From Impatiens glandulifera (lineage: Eukaryota > Streptophyta > Magnoliopsida > Ericales > Balsaminaceae): a stretch of 64,000 bases of DNA. Shown here piece by piece: positions 22,674-34,710 of the stretch. The notes under the pieces are model-generated. The model worked only from the letters and a program-made list of their open reading frames with translations. It had not been told where the DNA came from and did no database searches. The stretch's first letter is position 1, and every line of letters begins with the position of its first letter. The position numbers and the translations under genes are program-made. The stretch covers positions 22,769,710 to 22,833,709 of the forward strand of contig NC_061863.1 of the NCBI RefSeq assembly GCF_907164915.1, written 5' to 3'.

Positions 22674-22678
22674 GGTAA

Positions 22679-23280
22679 TATTCTCTAGAATAGTGAATTT
22701 ATGCAGAACAAAAAATCGAGAATGTTTTCTTATGTTGACCAAGATGTCGACCGAGATTACGACCATAGTTGGGTATGAGTGAGTGAACTGGAAAACAATG
22801 GTGCTTATCGCGATGCGCAATCAGTACGATTGAAATCCTAACAGCACTTGCGAATGATCCAACTGGGGATTCCGTGGTGCTGTCGATCGTGCTGTTCGTG
22901 GCGATCGTGTCGTTTGTGCTGATCGTGACGTCGATTGTGCGGTATCGACCCTGTTGTTTGTGCCGCGATGCTTACAGCGATGCACGATTAGTACGATTGA
23001 AACCCTAGCGGCGATTACGAAATAAGGGATTCTACGACGCTGTCAATCGTGTTGTTCGTGGCGATTGTGTTGTTCGTGCCGCTCGTGTCGATAATGTTTT
23101 AATCAATGAACGTCGGTTCTTCCTTTTCTGGTGATGCGAATGAATTTCTGATTTATTATTATTGCAGAGTAGAATGATATGCACGTTCTTGGAGAAAATT
23201 TCAAAAATCTGTCGCAGGAAAATTTTGTTGAAAAATTTTGCCGAAAAATTCACGCCTGAAATCTTAAGAGCTTTTTAAGG
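22679..23280. repeat. Tandem repeat region, probable LINE 5' part beyond element A
   Basis: Two diverged units at about 22802-22965 and 22970-23100 share GCTTA(T/C), a GCGATGC(G/A)C block, AGTACGATTGAAA and GCTGT(T/C)(A/G)ATCGTG with GTTCGTGGCGAT. Because element A sits between this region and LINE ORF1 with a perfect target duplication, it was contiguous with the LINE before insertion. Assigning it to the LINE 5' UTR is an inference. Confidence 0.5.
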
Positions 23281-23943
23281 TCGGTCAATGTGTTAAATGT
23301 TATATTTTGTTTCTTACAATTTTTTTAAATTAATATATATGGTCACATATCAACTTACATTCATTTGTGCAACGCACATGTATTTTGCTAGTAAGTTATA
23401 AAAAGAGAAAAAAAATTACCTGAGATTAAAATCGAGTATGAAAAAAAATAACGTGTGAAGAAGCCTACACAAAAAAATACTTCATTTAAAGAATTATGAA
23501 AAAAACATATATCCTTTAATTTGAAATTTAATATAAACAAATATAACTACTTATTTATCCTTTATTTTTAATATTATCTTTAAATTCCTTATCTTAATTC
23601 TTAAATCAAATTAATTTGGAAATTTAAACTTTAATCTTATCTTTCTAAAACTAAAACTGTAATTGATTCAAGAAATCTTTAATAGATCGTAAATATCTAC
23701 ATACATATGTTTACAAAATAATTAGATTACAATAATATAATAAAAATCTTTAATAGATTGTAAATATCTACATAGATATGTTTACAAAATAATTAGATTA
23801 TAATAATATAATGAAAATTATGAATTACTTATCTATACTCCTTCAGTTTAAATAGTTCTTTAAATTTTCTTATAACTCACTTAAATCTATACCATTTGAT
23901 TAAACATTAAAAAAAATCATTTTGTTCATATTTTATCATTGTA
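23281..23943. other. AT-rich region upstream of the defensin-like gene
   Basis: A sentence-like repeat of TTTAATAGAT(C/T)GTAAATATCTACATA occurs at about 23680 and 23748. TTATAACTC at 23868 is a possible weak TATA element about 75 bp before the ATG. No other gene was seen. Confidence 0.4.
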
Positions 23944-24283
23944 ATGGATATGCCTATACTGTTTTTCAATTTTATTTTCGTGTTAGCACTTATGACTTCT
24001 CGTAAGTTTATTTAATACAATTCTTAGTTAAAATAAGTCAGAAAGACTAACTATTTTTTTATTTAATTTTACAGAAAACGATGAAGTGGTATCAATACAC
24101 TTGCCACCCTTGCCACCTTGTAGAGTTTATAGTAGCTCTTTCAAAGGCGCATGTTTATGGAATGGAAATTGTATGAAACATTGCATCCAAGATGGTCGTC
24201 AAGCTGGATCATGTAATGAGTATTTTCAATGCATTTGTTTGATACCATGCAAACCCGATCATTCCCCGATTCGTGCTCTTTAA
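23944..24283 (+). CDS. Defensin-like secreted cysteine-rich peptide, two exons
   Basis: The predicted 88-residue precursor belongs to the plant defensin (gamma-thionin) type, which are secreted defence or signalling peptides. Exon 1 (23944-24001) encodes a hydrophobic signal peptide, MDMPILFFNFIFVLALMTS. The intron (24002-24074) starts GTAAGT and ends TTTTACAG. Exon 2 (24075-24283) restores the frame (phase 1) and ends in TAA. The mature part has eight Cys spaced C-x10-C-x5-C-x3-C-x9-C-x5-C-x1-C-x3-C, the defensin pattern with a slightly short C5-C6 gap, and a gamma-core-like G-S-C-x5-C. An intron between signal peptide and mature domain is the usual gene structure. There is an unusual Pro-rich stretch before Cys1 and a 10-residue tail. 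Expression is unknown. Confidence 0.8.
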
Positions 24284-24317
24284 AAGTGGTTTGCATCAAT
24301 TACTATTATTAATAATT

Positions 24318-25283
24318 GGGAAATTGCCAATTTTACACACCAAGTTGTAAGAAGGTGTCAAATTTAATTATTAAGTATCAAAATTCCATTTATATATATG
24401 AACTTGTCAAAAAGTGTCAAATATATTTAAAATAACAGAATTGTTAAACGGCTTTAAAATTTTTGCCACATGTAATATCCACATATTTTTTTATTTTTTT
24501 TAAATTGACATTACTTTAATTATTTTTTATTCAAACAAAACATTAAAAAAAATTCTTATTTATTTTCTCTCTCTCTTTACCTTCACAACTTACCATTTTC
24601 TTTAAATATTTTTCTCTTCATTCCTCCATCTATGAGTAATTTTATTATTAATAATAATATTTAATTGATTAATTATAAAAATTATTCTAAAAAGTAACGA
24701 GTTATTAAGACTTCGCCACATCGCTGGAAATTTAGGATTCGACCAACAAAGACTTCATCACAACATTGACAATTTAGGATTCGATCAATGAATGTTTCAA
24801 CCAATGACGATGATAGTGTAGGTTGATTCGGCATTTTCCGCTAATGGCGACAATGATTTAGGGTTTGACTAATTAAGATTTTGGCCACAACGTCTATGAT
24901 TTAGGAATCAGCCAAAAAAAACTTCCACCAACGACGATGACTATTTAAAGTTCAGTTAGAGAGCACTTGGAGGTTAGAAGAAGGTAAAAATCCGAAAGAA
25001 CTTGGGTTAATCAAAGAGAGAAAAGTTAGAAAAAAATGGAGAGTTGTGGAAGGATGAGAGAGAAAGTAAAAATAAGTTTTGTTTGAAAAGAAAAATAATT
25101 AAAAGTAATGTCAATTTAAAAAATAAAATAGGTGAATATTAAATGACGCCGTTTAATATTTCTGTTATTTTAAACATATTTGACATTTTTTGACAAGTTC
25201 ATACATATAAATAGAATTTTGATACTTAATAAGTAAATTTGAAACCTTCCTACAACTTGGTGTGTAAAATTGACATTCTTCCC
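24318..25283. mobile_element. Non-autonomous Mutator-like element (MULE-type MITE), TSD ATTAATAATT
   Basis: Terminal inverted repeats of about 150 bp start GGGAAATTGCCAATTTTACA at 24318 and mirror the sequence ending at 25283. Both sides are flanked by a perfect 10 bp duplication ATTAATAATT (24308-24317 and 25284-25293), a size typical of Mutator-like elements (9-11 bp). The 650 bp core has short repeats around GATTTAGG and GGATTCGACCAA but no transposase frame. Confidence 0.9.
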
Positions 25284-25293
25284 ATTAATAATT

Positions 25294-27667
25294 TTGTATG
25301 CAAAATAAAAATTAATAGAAGAAATATTTCATACATACATGCTTACTTGATTTTGAAATTAGAGTAATTATTTAAATTTATTTATTTTAGCATTTAACTC
25401 AACTCTACAACTCATTTAATCTATTGATTAAGTGAAAATAAATATTTTATAAAAGTAGGTAATAAATGGTTGTCTACAAGTCAACAACTCATTTAATCTA
25501 TTGATTAAGTGAAAATAAATATTTTATTAAAATAGGTAATAAATGGTTGTATAGTATATTTCCTTCTTCCTCCTATGACCTATTCCTTGTTTACACCTTG
25601 TTTTTTTTATGCACAACCAATTAAAACCAATTAAAAGCTAATCATTAATATACATTTTAAATTCAATTTAATGGTCCAATTTATTGGATAAGTAGTGATG
25701 GATCTAGGAAATTATATTGAGGTGGGCTTAAACTTTATATAATAAATTATATATTAAAAAAAGACATTATATTATAATATTTAAATAAGTTGAACTATAG
25801 CTGAATTTTAAAACATACAATTCATTAATAATAAAATATATATTAACATCGTTACCTAAATCTCGTAATTCATTAATAATAAAATATATATTAACATCGT
25901 TACCTAAATCTCGCTTAATATAAAGTGTCAAATAGTTAGAAAAAAGTTATCTTCTATTTATTGCAAAATTTTATTCATTTTTTATTATTAAAAATGTCTA
26001 CCCGTAATGATAACAATTGTCATGTTAAAACTAAGTAAATATTTTATTAAATATTTAAGAAAAAATTTAAAAAAAAAATTAAATAATTTTAGTATTATAA
26101 ATTTTCAAGTTGTGATATTTAATTAAATATAATAAAATCAAATCAGTTATAAATCTAATATACATCATTAATAATTAAGTAGGTAGATATTAGAGAAGAT
26201 AATTAGAAATCTTTAAAAAAAAAAAGATGAGATTCTTTTTATTTTGGGAATTAAAAAAATAAATATAAAAATGTAAATAAAAATAATTAAATAATAAAAA
26301 AGTTTATAGAATATTTCACTAATTTAAGATTTTCATCTAAACAAGAGGATACATACATAGGGTATATACTTGGAAAGGAGTGAGAAGCATTGAAATGGAG
26401 CAAGAATTAGGGATCTTGGATTTTTTTTTATTTAAGTTATTAAAAATAAATTAAGGAATTAAGGTCAGCTCATGTGTACATTCGTCCTATTAAGGAATTT
26501 AGTGAATAGAAAAGAAAAAGGTGAAAAATATGTTTCAGTTTATTCGCAGTAGTTATTTGTTCAAACTATTGATGTAACTAACTTATTTGTCCCATTCCAA
26601 CACTTAATTTATGTGTTAGGGTTATGAAAAGTAAACTCTAATTAGTATACTATCCATCTTATTTAAATGTTGCTGTTTCTTTTTAATAAATTAATTTTAA
26701 TATTAACAATAACAGAAATTGAAAATGTAAATATAATATGTTCTACGTGATTGTCCAAATCTGTCTCTATTTTAAGTCATTAGCGATTTTAAATGGTTTG
26801 ATTTTAAATTTATATATTTTTTAGGGTTTTAAGATGAAATTGGAAATGATTTTTAATTGGGCTAAATTAACTTAAAAATTGAAAATGAATTTTAAGCTCA
26901 ATAGATCTAGTTAAAAATGATATTTGAATGAAAAAGAAGTTTGTATATAATTTTATTTAATTAAATTTATTAAATAAATTATAATCAAATATTTAAGAAT
27001 TTCATTGATTGTCAAATACAGTTAATTGGAAATTTTCTCAACAATGTGATTATTGAATAAATACATGATTCGTCTCTTCAAGAGTCATTTCATCAGGTTT
27101 TTATCTCCCCATTTTCTGCCTAGAACTTTCTCTTTCTAAAATAAGTAAAAAACAAAATATAAATTCTTTTTTCATCTTATTCTCATCCATTTGATAAACC
27201 ATAAGAACAAAATAAAATGTTATAAAATGTTATGTGTTTAATTAGTTGTTTCTTGTTATTTTGAATTGGTGTCTTCACGATGGACCAAGATTAGAGACAC
27301 TGAAAAGAACTTTTGGTGAACTTAAAGACGAATGATCAATTGAGTCTTGCTCGTGGGATTCTACAAGACATTTCATACACTTCTTATGAAGTCTAAGAAA
27401 CCGTAAAGAGTACAAATCACAACGGACTTCATAACCGTTAACGAAATATTGTAATTCTATAAAAACCGATAGTTTTTAAATGATTTATACACGGTGAAAT
27501 TTGTGAAAATCAACAAAAGTAGGGATTAAAAGTTTTATAAAATTTTAAACGTAAAATTTTACAATTTTCTCATATATTTATTATATATTCTTAGAAATCC
27601 CAACAAATGGTATTAAAGTCTAACTTGATTTCACCATTTATAATTTTAAAATGTTTTACAAAGTAAC
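25294..27667. other. AT-rich gene-free region with short tandem duplications
   Basis: Two local duplications are visible. A unit of about 80 bp containing CTCATTTAATCTATTGATTA occurs at about 25409 and 25489. A unit of about 47 bp containing AATATATATTAACATCGTTA occurs at about 25832 and 25879. No gene, RNA or complete element was recognised. Confidence 0.55.
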
Positions 27668-29494
27668 TGTTAGGATCGGTGTTAACAATAGAGACTGGGG
27701 TTTGACTATTGTGAACAACTTACAATAAATGATTTAATAATAATCCTATGAGGGATTAATATTTGTTTCTATTTTTTGCAAATCTTCACCAACTCTTGAA
27801 ACAGATTTAAGTGCGGAACTGTTTGTTGAATTTGAAGCTTTAGACAAATGAATGCAGATGACAAAAGTAAAGAAGACATGAGTTTTATGGATGTTCGTAG
27901 ATAAAACTCCTACATCACCCCTTCTTCCACAACTAGAAGAATATCTACTAGAGACTTTGATTCGAATACAACTCACTATTCTAGCTAACTCTCTATTGAA
28001 CAGAATATAGTCTGTTCAACTTACAACACTGAGATTTCTCATAGAGAAGACAATATGCAATTACAATATGATCACACAGGGAAACAATGAGTAGTTATTG
28101 CTTTCAGCTTGAGAGTAGTTTTCTTAAAGCAAGTATGTGTATTAAGCGTGCATTGAAAAGATAGATACATCCATGATTCAACCATGTCCTTTGACTTCTT
28201 TTTATAGTTGAAGTGCACCAAAGGTCGAATATTCATTATGAACACGTGGCATGTGTCCGTTGGACGACCATTTGTGGTACGAGAGTACAACAAGCCTTGA
28301 GAATTTGGATCATGGCCGTACCGAACAGGTAGTGCGCTGAATATCCTCTGATCTTGTCTTGTATTGGAAATGCAATTGTGAGATATCCGCGTACGTGGCA
28401 TTGATTCATTTGATACAATCAGTTGGCTTGTCAGACTGCTGAGAGCAGGAAGAACAAACAGCTGAATCAACGTGGTTAGACGTATGCTTCCTTCAGACAG
28501 CTGCTAAAGTGAGGCATAAAGGAGTAAAAGAGTTAGACGTCCACGTCTATAGGAGTTAGACGTCCTCGTCTAACTACGTATCCCTTTAGACTACGTCTAA
28601 AGGAGTAAGACGTCCTCGTCTAACTACTTCTCCCTTTAGACCGCGTCTAAATTTAGACTGTGTCTAAAAGAGATAGACGTCCTCGTGTAACTACATTTCC
28701 CTTTAGACTGCGTCTAAAGGAGTTAGACGACCTCGTCTAACTATGTTTCCCTTTAGACCGCGTCTAAAGGAGTTAGGGACCTCATCTAACTACGTTTCCC
28801 TTTAGACCGCGTCTAAAGGAGTTAGACTACCACGTCTAACTATGTTTCCCTTTAGACCGCGTCTAAAGGAGTTAGACTACCTCGTCTAACTACGTTTCCC
28901 TTTAGACCGCGTCTAAAGGAGTTAGACTTCCTCGTCAAACTACGCATCCCTTTAGACTGTGTATAAAGGAGTTAAACGTCCTCGTCTAACTACGCATCCC
29001 TTTAGACCGCGTGTAAAGGAGTTAGACGACCTCGTCTAACTATGTTTCCATTTATACTACATCTAAAATAGTTAGACGACCTCGTCTAACTACATTACCC
29101 TTTAGACCGCGTCTAAAGGAGTTAGACGACTTCGTTTAACTACGTTTTCCTTTAGACCGCGTTTAAAGGAGTTAGACTACCTCGTCTAACTACGTTTCCC
29201 TTTAGACCACATTTAAAGGAGTTAAACTACCTCGTCTAACTACGTTTCCCTTTAGACCACGTCTAAAGGAGTTACACGACCTTGTCTAACTACGTTAAAT
29301 GTCTAAGACTGCCCGCTTCAGACCGCATCTGAAGTAGCAATGCCTTTTAGATTTGTGCCTGCATAAAACAAATAGACAGCTTCGCTTGATGATTATTACA
29401 TCATCAAAATTATGTTCCAAACCATAGAAATCGTTTGTATTATTTTAAAGTTAATTAAATCATTTCTTTCTTTTTGTTTTAATTTTTCCTAACA
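27668..29494 (-). repeat. E1 3' LTR (Copia, minus strand)
   Basis: On the plus strand it starts TGTTAGGATCGG and ends CCTAACA. It is followed directly by the reverse complement of a polypurine tract (AAAAAGGGGAAAAT on the minus strand), so it is a 3' LTR with its internal part at higher coordinates. It carries the shared hairpin block (27884-27945) and an internal tandem array (28530-29300). GTAAC at 27663-27667 may be one half of the target duplication. Confidence 0.88.
28530..29300. repeat. ~50 bp palindromic tandem array inside E1 LTR
   Basis: About 15 units of the form CCCTTTAGACCGCGTCTAAA then GGAGTTAGACGACCTCGTCT then AACTACGTTT. Each unit contains two inverted pairs (TTTAGAC/GTCTAAA and GTTAGACGA/TCGTCTAAC), so the array can fold into a row of hairpins. 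Units vary by point changes. Confidence 0.85.
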
Positions 29495-31372
29495 ATTTTC
29501 CCCTTTTTGATAATGTTAAAACTAAGCAACAACAATTAGGTTGAGTATTCAAATAAAAAAGAATACGAATACAGTAATTTTAACCAAAGTATTCAAACAT
29601 AGTTAAAGATATACAAAACGAGATACTAGATTTAAGATCCTTCCCTTTTAACTCTTGGATCTAGACTTTGAAGAATCGATTCCCCAATTAAAAGGTTTTG
29701 TAGCCGAGCAATTTTTCGACCACCACTACCACCGATTCTATCTCTTCCATGACCATGACCACCTCTATCAGGTTGATAACTACCTTGCCACAGATCGTGT
29801 TCTGTGGGTAGAGCTTGACCCCCCTCTATTACTTCCTTCCCCCTTTTTAACATTATCAGGGTTGGCATCAACAAGAGCTCTTTCTTTTGCAGCTGCAGCT
29901 TCAACATCATTGTCAGCCTAGAAACGCCTTGCAACAGTCTCTACTTGCTCTAGAAGTTCGGCTTCAGCACTTCTTAGCAAATTAGCAACCTCTAATACTT
30001 GAGAACAAACATGTTCAATCAAGGACATTGTCTCGTGGTGAAGCTTTAGTTTGAAGTTCTTCGATTCAGCATGATTATCAGAATGTTGTTTATGCAAATT
30101 CTTTTCTATCCTTTTGTTCTGAGTATGAAGCAGATTTATTTCATATGTTTTTTCTCCTAAGAGTTTTGTCTGTGTCTTTTTGAGCAACAACCATGGTAGT
30201 AACAACTTCTTCGTTCGCTACAGATCCCTTCTCAAGATTTTTTAGTTTGTACAACATATCTATTAAGTTCTGCTGCATTGTGCCTAACACATCCATAATG
30301 GTTGTGTGAAACCTTACATTACCGGGAGATGCTTCCTTAGACGAAGGAGGGGCAGAGGATACAACGGGAAGAGGATACAACGTGCGAGCGTGCTGGAAAA
30401 GAGCGAATAAGAGTGGCATGTGTGTTTACCTGTATAGACCGCTCATATTCCTTATCCTGGATGGGTTCTGGTGAAACATTCATAATGGTCCTATAGTCAT
30501 TTCTTTCAATTTGGATCTCAGCACACAACTCATTGACATATCCTGAAATGTCTCCAAATTGAAGAGGAATTTCAGGAAGATGTTAATCAAGAGAAGCGAT
30601 TGTCCTCACAGGAGATAAGTGACGAATGATTGGAGGAGTGAACCGTTTTTCTTCAGATGTATTTTCTTCGTATGAAGAAGAGGACTTAGCTTTGTTAGAT
30701 TCTGTAGCTCTTTGGAAACGAGAAGGTTCTCCCTCAACAAGTGGTGTCTGTTCTTTATCAGATGGTTTCGAAGATTCCCCCTCAGTAGATGGCGACTTTC
30801 TTTGTTATGCAATTAGGGGAACTTCGTACGTCTCTTTCTAAATGAGAGGCGTCTATTCAGTGTCTGGTGCAACAAATTCCACTTCTTCAAGGATTAGAGA
30901 ATCTTGTTTAGCTTCAGACGAGGGAGGCATCTGCTCAACTCTAGATAATGGACGACACTCGCCTTGGCGAGACGGAATGTCATCAATGTGGATGATTGAG
31001 TCCTCCTCATCTTGGCAGTTGAACTCTATTCTAGATGATTCAAATTTGAAGATATCAATTTTGGAGGATCCTGTACCATGAACGAATTGGAGGACAGTAG
31101 AGAAATAGGCCTCCATGACCAAGTCGAGGCGTTTAAGAGCCTTTTTCTCTAAATTAGCATTCCTATCGAGGGGGTTGAAATTAGCTTTCCTCGCCTCAAG
31201 TAGAGGAAAAAGAGCACGCCCCATTGCATTTGTCACGACGAGTTCTCTTCATTTAAGCGCCTGGTGGACACTTGTTGTTTTTGCCCATTTGAGAATGCAC
31301 TTGTCTATTTTTACAAGATTCTTCCATAATTTCTCAATCTCATTACTGGAAATAATTTCATCATATTGTAAA

Positions 31373-33343
31373 TGATAGGATCGGCTTTATCGATAGAGAC
31401 GGGGTCTGGCTAAGGATGAAGGTTTATGAAAAACGGTTTGAAAGAAATCCTGTTAGGGATTTAATTTTCTTTCTATTCTATGCAAACACTTGTAAATACT
31501 TGAAACAGATTCCAGGCGGAATTGCTTACTTGGGTATGAAGCACAAGATGAAATATGGAAAGATGACAAAAATGAAAGAACACATCAGTTTGTTTATGGA
31601 TGTTCGGAGAAACTCTCCTATGTCACCTCTTCTTCCAACCACCGGAAGGATTCACTATAATATGATTCGAATCAAATACAGTTTACACACACTTAGCTCA
31701 CTATTGAACATAACACTTTCTGTTCAATTACAATATGAAGAATATCACTCAGCTAAAGGTGTTTTGATTCTAGCTCTCTCTTGATTCACACACAGTACAA
31801 TCAGAAAACAGCTTCACAATATGAATATTCAAAGGCTTGAATTTAGTAAGCAAGATGATCGAATAGTTTCTCTCTCTGTAAAATCCGATTGCTTGTTCGT
31901 TATGTGAGACAGATTGTCCGTTGTCCTTTAGATTTGTTAAATACTTAGCAGGAGCTAACAGTCGAATCTTTTAGAATGATACATGGCACTCTTCCATTGG
32001 AGTACATCACTGGTAGTGCGCCGAATATTCCATCAAGGATGTACCAGCAAAACAAGTAATGTGAGGAAAATTCTCTTACGTGGCATTCGTTGGTTGGATG
32101 CATATAGCTGTTGTACTAATCTTCACTAGAAAGTGGAGCAGGAGTAGGGTACAACTATAGCACGTGGGTAGACAAATGGTAGCTTCAAGCATACTACTTA
32201 AGCTGAACATTAGACGTATTTCAGTTAGACGGATTGTGAAAATCAGTCTAATGAAATTAAACATCCCCTTCTAATAATAGAGTCTATTAGACCGCCTGGT
32301 CTAATAGAATTAAACTTATGTCTAATTACAATAACCATTAGACTACACGTCTAACTTCACTGAGTTAGACTGCACGTCTAATTCCGGTTCTACCTCAGAC
32401 TTGTCGGAAGGAGTTAGACTCACGTCTAACTTTCCCTTAATTAGACTACACGTCTAATTATTCAATAACCATTAGACTCCACGTCTAACTCCACTAAGTT
32501 AGACTGCACGTCTAATTCCGGTTCTACGTCAGACTTGTCTGAAGGAGTTACACTCACGTCTAACTTTCACAATGCATTAGACTGCACTTTTAATCATTCA
32601 CCAACCATTAGACTGCACGCCTAACTCCACTGAGTTAGACTGCACGTCTAATTCTAGTTCTACCTCAGACTTGTCTGAAGGAGTTAGACTCACGTCTAAC
32701 TTTCACTATCTATTAGACTGCATGTCTAACTCCGCTGAGTTAGACTGCACGTATAATTCCGCACATATTAGACTATCCGTCTAATTGAAAATATATTAGA
32801 CTGCACGTCTAACTCCGCTAAGTTAGACTGCACGTCTAATTCCGTGTACATTAGACTTACGTCTAATTGCAACTGTATTAGACTGCACGTCTAACTCCGT
32901 TGAGTTAGACTGAACATCTAATTTCGAATATCTATTAGACCATACGTTTAATTATATGCATTCATTAGACTACACATCTAACTCCGTTGAGTTAGATTGT
33001 ACGTCTAATTCTATGCATTCATTAGACTACACATCTAACTCCGTTGAGTTAGACTGCACGTCTAATTCAATGAATTCATTAGACTACACGTCTAACTCCG
33101 TTGAGTTAGACTATACGTCTAATTCTATGCATTCATTAGATTACACGTCTAACTCCGTTGAGTTAGACTGTACGTCTAATTCTATGTATCTAATGCCAAA
33201 ATCGGTCTAATGACCCTCATTAGAGCCAAGTCCTATGAAATATGATTTCAATACACCTGCATCAAAACTCATAAGTCATTTCATCATCAAAATCTTAATG
33301 GTTAAATTATTTCAACCCTTAGTCAAAATAATTTGACCGAAAA
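31373..33343 (-). mobile_element. Solo LTR 2 (TTAGAC-array family), TSD GTAAA
   Basis: The 1,971 bp sequence begins TGATAGGATCGG and ends TTGACCGAAAA on the plus strand. It is flanked by GTAAA at 31368-31372 and 33344-33348. The last base pair is AA rather than CA, a decayed terminus compared with solo LTR 3. It carries the hairpin block at 31592-31652 and a palindromic array at about 32200-33190. It interrupts the E1 extra ORF. Confidence 0.9.
32200..33190. repeat. Palindromic TTAGAC array inside solo LTR 2
   Basis: Units of about 60 bp are built from GTCTAACTCCGTTGAGTTAGAC palindrome-like halves and TTAGACTGCACGTCTAA, with short variable spacers. The long open frame across 32956-33210 is only a translation of the repeats. 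Confidence 0.85.
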
Positions 33344-33348
33344 GTAAA

Positions 33349-33739
33349 TGTAGTCTATGACTCATCCAAGTGTCGAAGGCTTCGATCTTCTCATTAGATT
33401 TTACCTCAACATCCTCCATGATGAGGTCGAAGATTAGATTTCCTTCAGATATATTTTCCAGAGCATCCTCAACAACACCATTTCGTTTTCCTAGAACTTC
33501 GGTGGGTTTGCAGAAGGAACTAGTTCTCTGAAAAAAATGCTTGGAGCCCCACTAGATGCTCTTAAAATTTCGAATGGATATGGAACTTTTTGAAACATAC
33601 CTTCTAGAAGCTTAGTTACAGTTCCAATTTATTTCTGAACATGCGGTTCTTTGATTGTTTCAGCAATAGACATCTCAGCATCCGACTGAATGGGTGCTTG
33701 TTCGAAAGTAGCAGTAGCAGTAGACATAGGAACTGCTAC
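33349..33739. other. E1 internal sequence without open frame
   Basis: This continues the broken E1 extra gene between the solo LTR and the open linker. No separate feature was seen. Confidence 0.4.
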
Positions 33740-34710
33740 CTACTCTGTTTTAGTTGTCATATGGACATTATCAACAACATTTACAGTTACTGGTTTGACG
33801 AGGAAAACAAGCGTGTTTTCCCCCTGAATATTTTCAATATTGACACCAACTGTCTCAGTAGTTGGTTTAGTAACCTGTTCCACTATGGGAACATCAACAA
33901 GAGGCACTTTAGCCAAATGAGTGGAATGAGTTACCTTGGAAAACGTTTTGGAGGCTTTAAACACCTCCGTCTGATCAGCAATATAAGCAGACGACTCAAC
34001 CCGCTTCTTCAATGGGTTGGGTGATGGCGATGGCGAGATGGATGATAGAGGGACAACAACGATAGGGGTTCTCTCTTTTCTCTCCCTTTTAAGGATGGTG
34101 TCAACTTCTCTCGAGTTCTTAATAGGTGCCCTCTTTTTGCTATTGGAGCTCACAATGGACTCAATGACTGAATATTTTGCTCTCTTTGCAGTCGTTTTGC
34201 GGCTAAAAGTCGCTGGTCGCTTTGACCGAATGATCGATTGACCACTCGTCTGTTGATAGGAGGAATTAGGATTCAACTCCTTAGTGAGATTCATCCTTAA
34301 CATGAAGCCCCTTACAGAAATGTCAGTAAATATTCGGCAGGGGTTAAAAGCCGCACCCTACCCATAGGAACTCCTAGATGTTCCAAGAGCCAGTTGAGTT
34401 GAACTGAAAAGCCCGCACTCTATTTGCTTGATGAAGAAACCATCCAACAAGGGGTTGATAATAAAATGGATTCCCAATTAATTGGCATCCCTTTCGTTAA
34501 ACCCACCATGTATTCAAACCTGTCTTGAGTGTAAAGATCGATGGACCATACCCTTGCTTAAAGCGACTTCGCGACAACATCGTTTAGAAAGTAGATATGG
34601 GACTTCAAGGCTTTCTTCTTCCCATTGATGTTGATTGGACTGTCGATGTTCGAGAAACCGATCTACATTTCTGAGATAATTTCAGCCAGAATTGCAACAT
34701 CAAAGGTATG

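Larger units (their letters stand above)
29495..34710 (-). mobile_element. E1 internal region (Copia with extra ORF), interrupted by solo LTR
   Basis: This is the internal sequence of E1, upstream of its polypurine tract and 3' LTR on the minus strand. It holds a broken D3-type gene and nothing recognisable of gag or pol. The 34710 end abuts the E2 LTR, so either E2 inserted here or the rest of E1 was lost. A solo LTR (31373-33343) lies inside. Confidence 0.75.
29632..34710 (-). pseudogene. E1 extra ORF (D3-type), fragmented and split by a solo LTR
   Basis: Read on the minus strand, 34700-34330 matches the second half of the D3 family domain (INWESILL-type motif, VQLNWLLEHLGVPMG) with several stops. 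34303-33740 is a 187-codon open Ser/Lys/Pro-rich linker. After the solo LTR, 31372-30853 is a helical region comparable to the 37717-37181 part of E2. 30812-29632 is a Glu/Gln-rich coiled-coil and Gly-rich tail in several frames. It is diverged from element A and E2 and clearly dead. Confidence 0.6.

Noticed and set aside
25684..25760. Possible hAT or Harbinger MITE terminus (AGTGATGGATCTAGGAAATT)
   Set aside because: The phrase resembles common MITE ends, but no matching inverted terminus or target duplication was found nearby.
28530..29300. Regular palindromic repeats resembling a CRISPR array
   Set aside because: The spacers are themselves repeats, no cas genes exist, and the array lies inside a plant LTR.
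32956..33210. Open frame encoding regular DYTSNS-type repeats
   Set aside because: It is a translation of the palindromic LTR array; the similar frame at 41327-41596 has the same cause.
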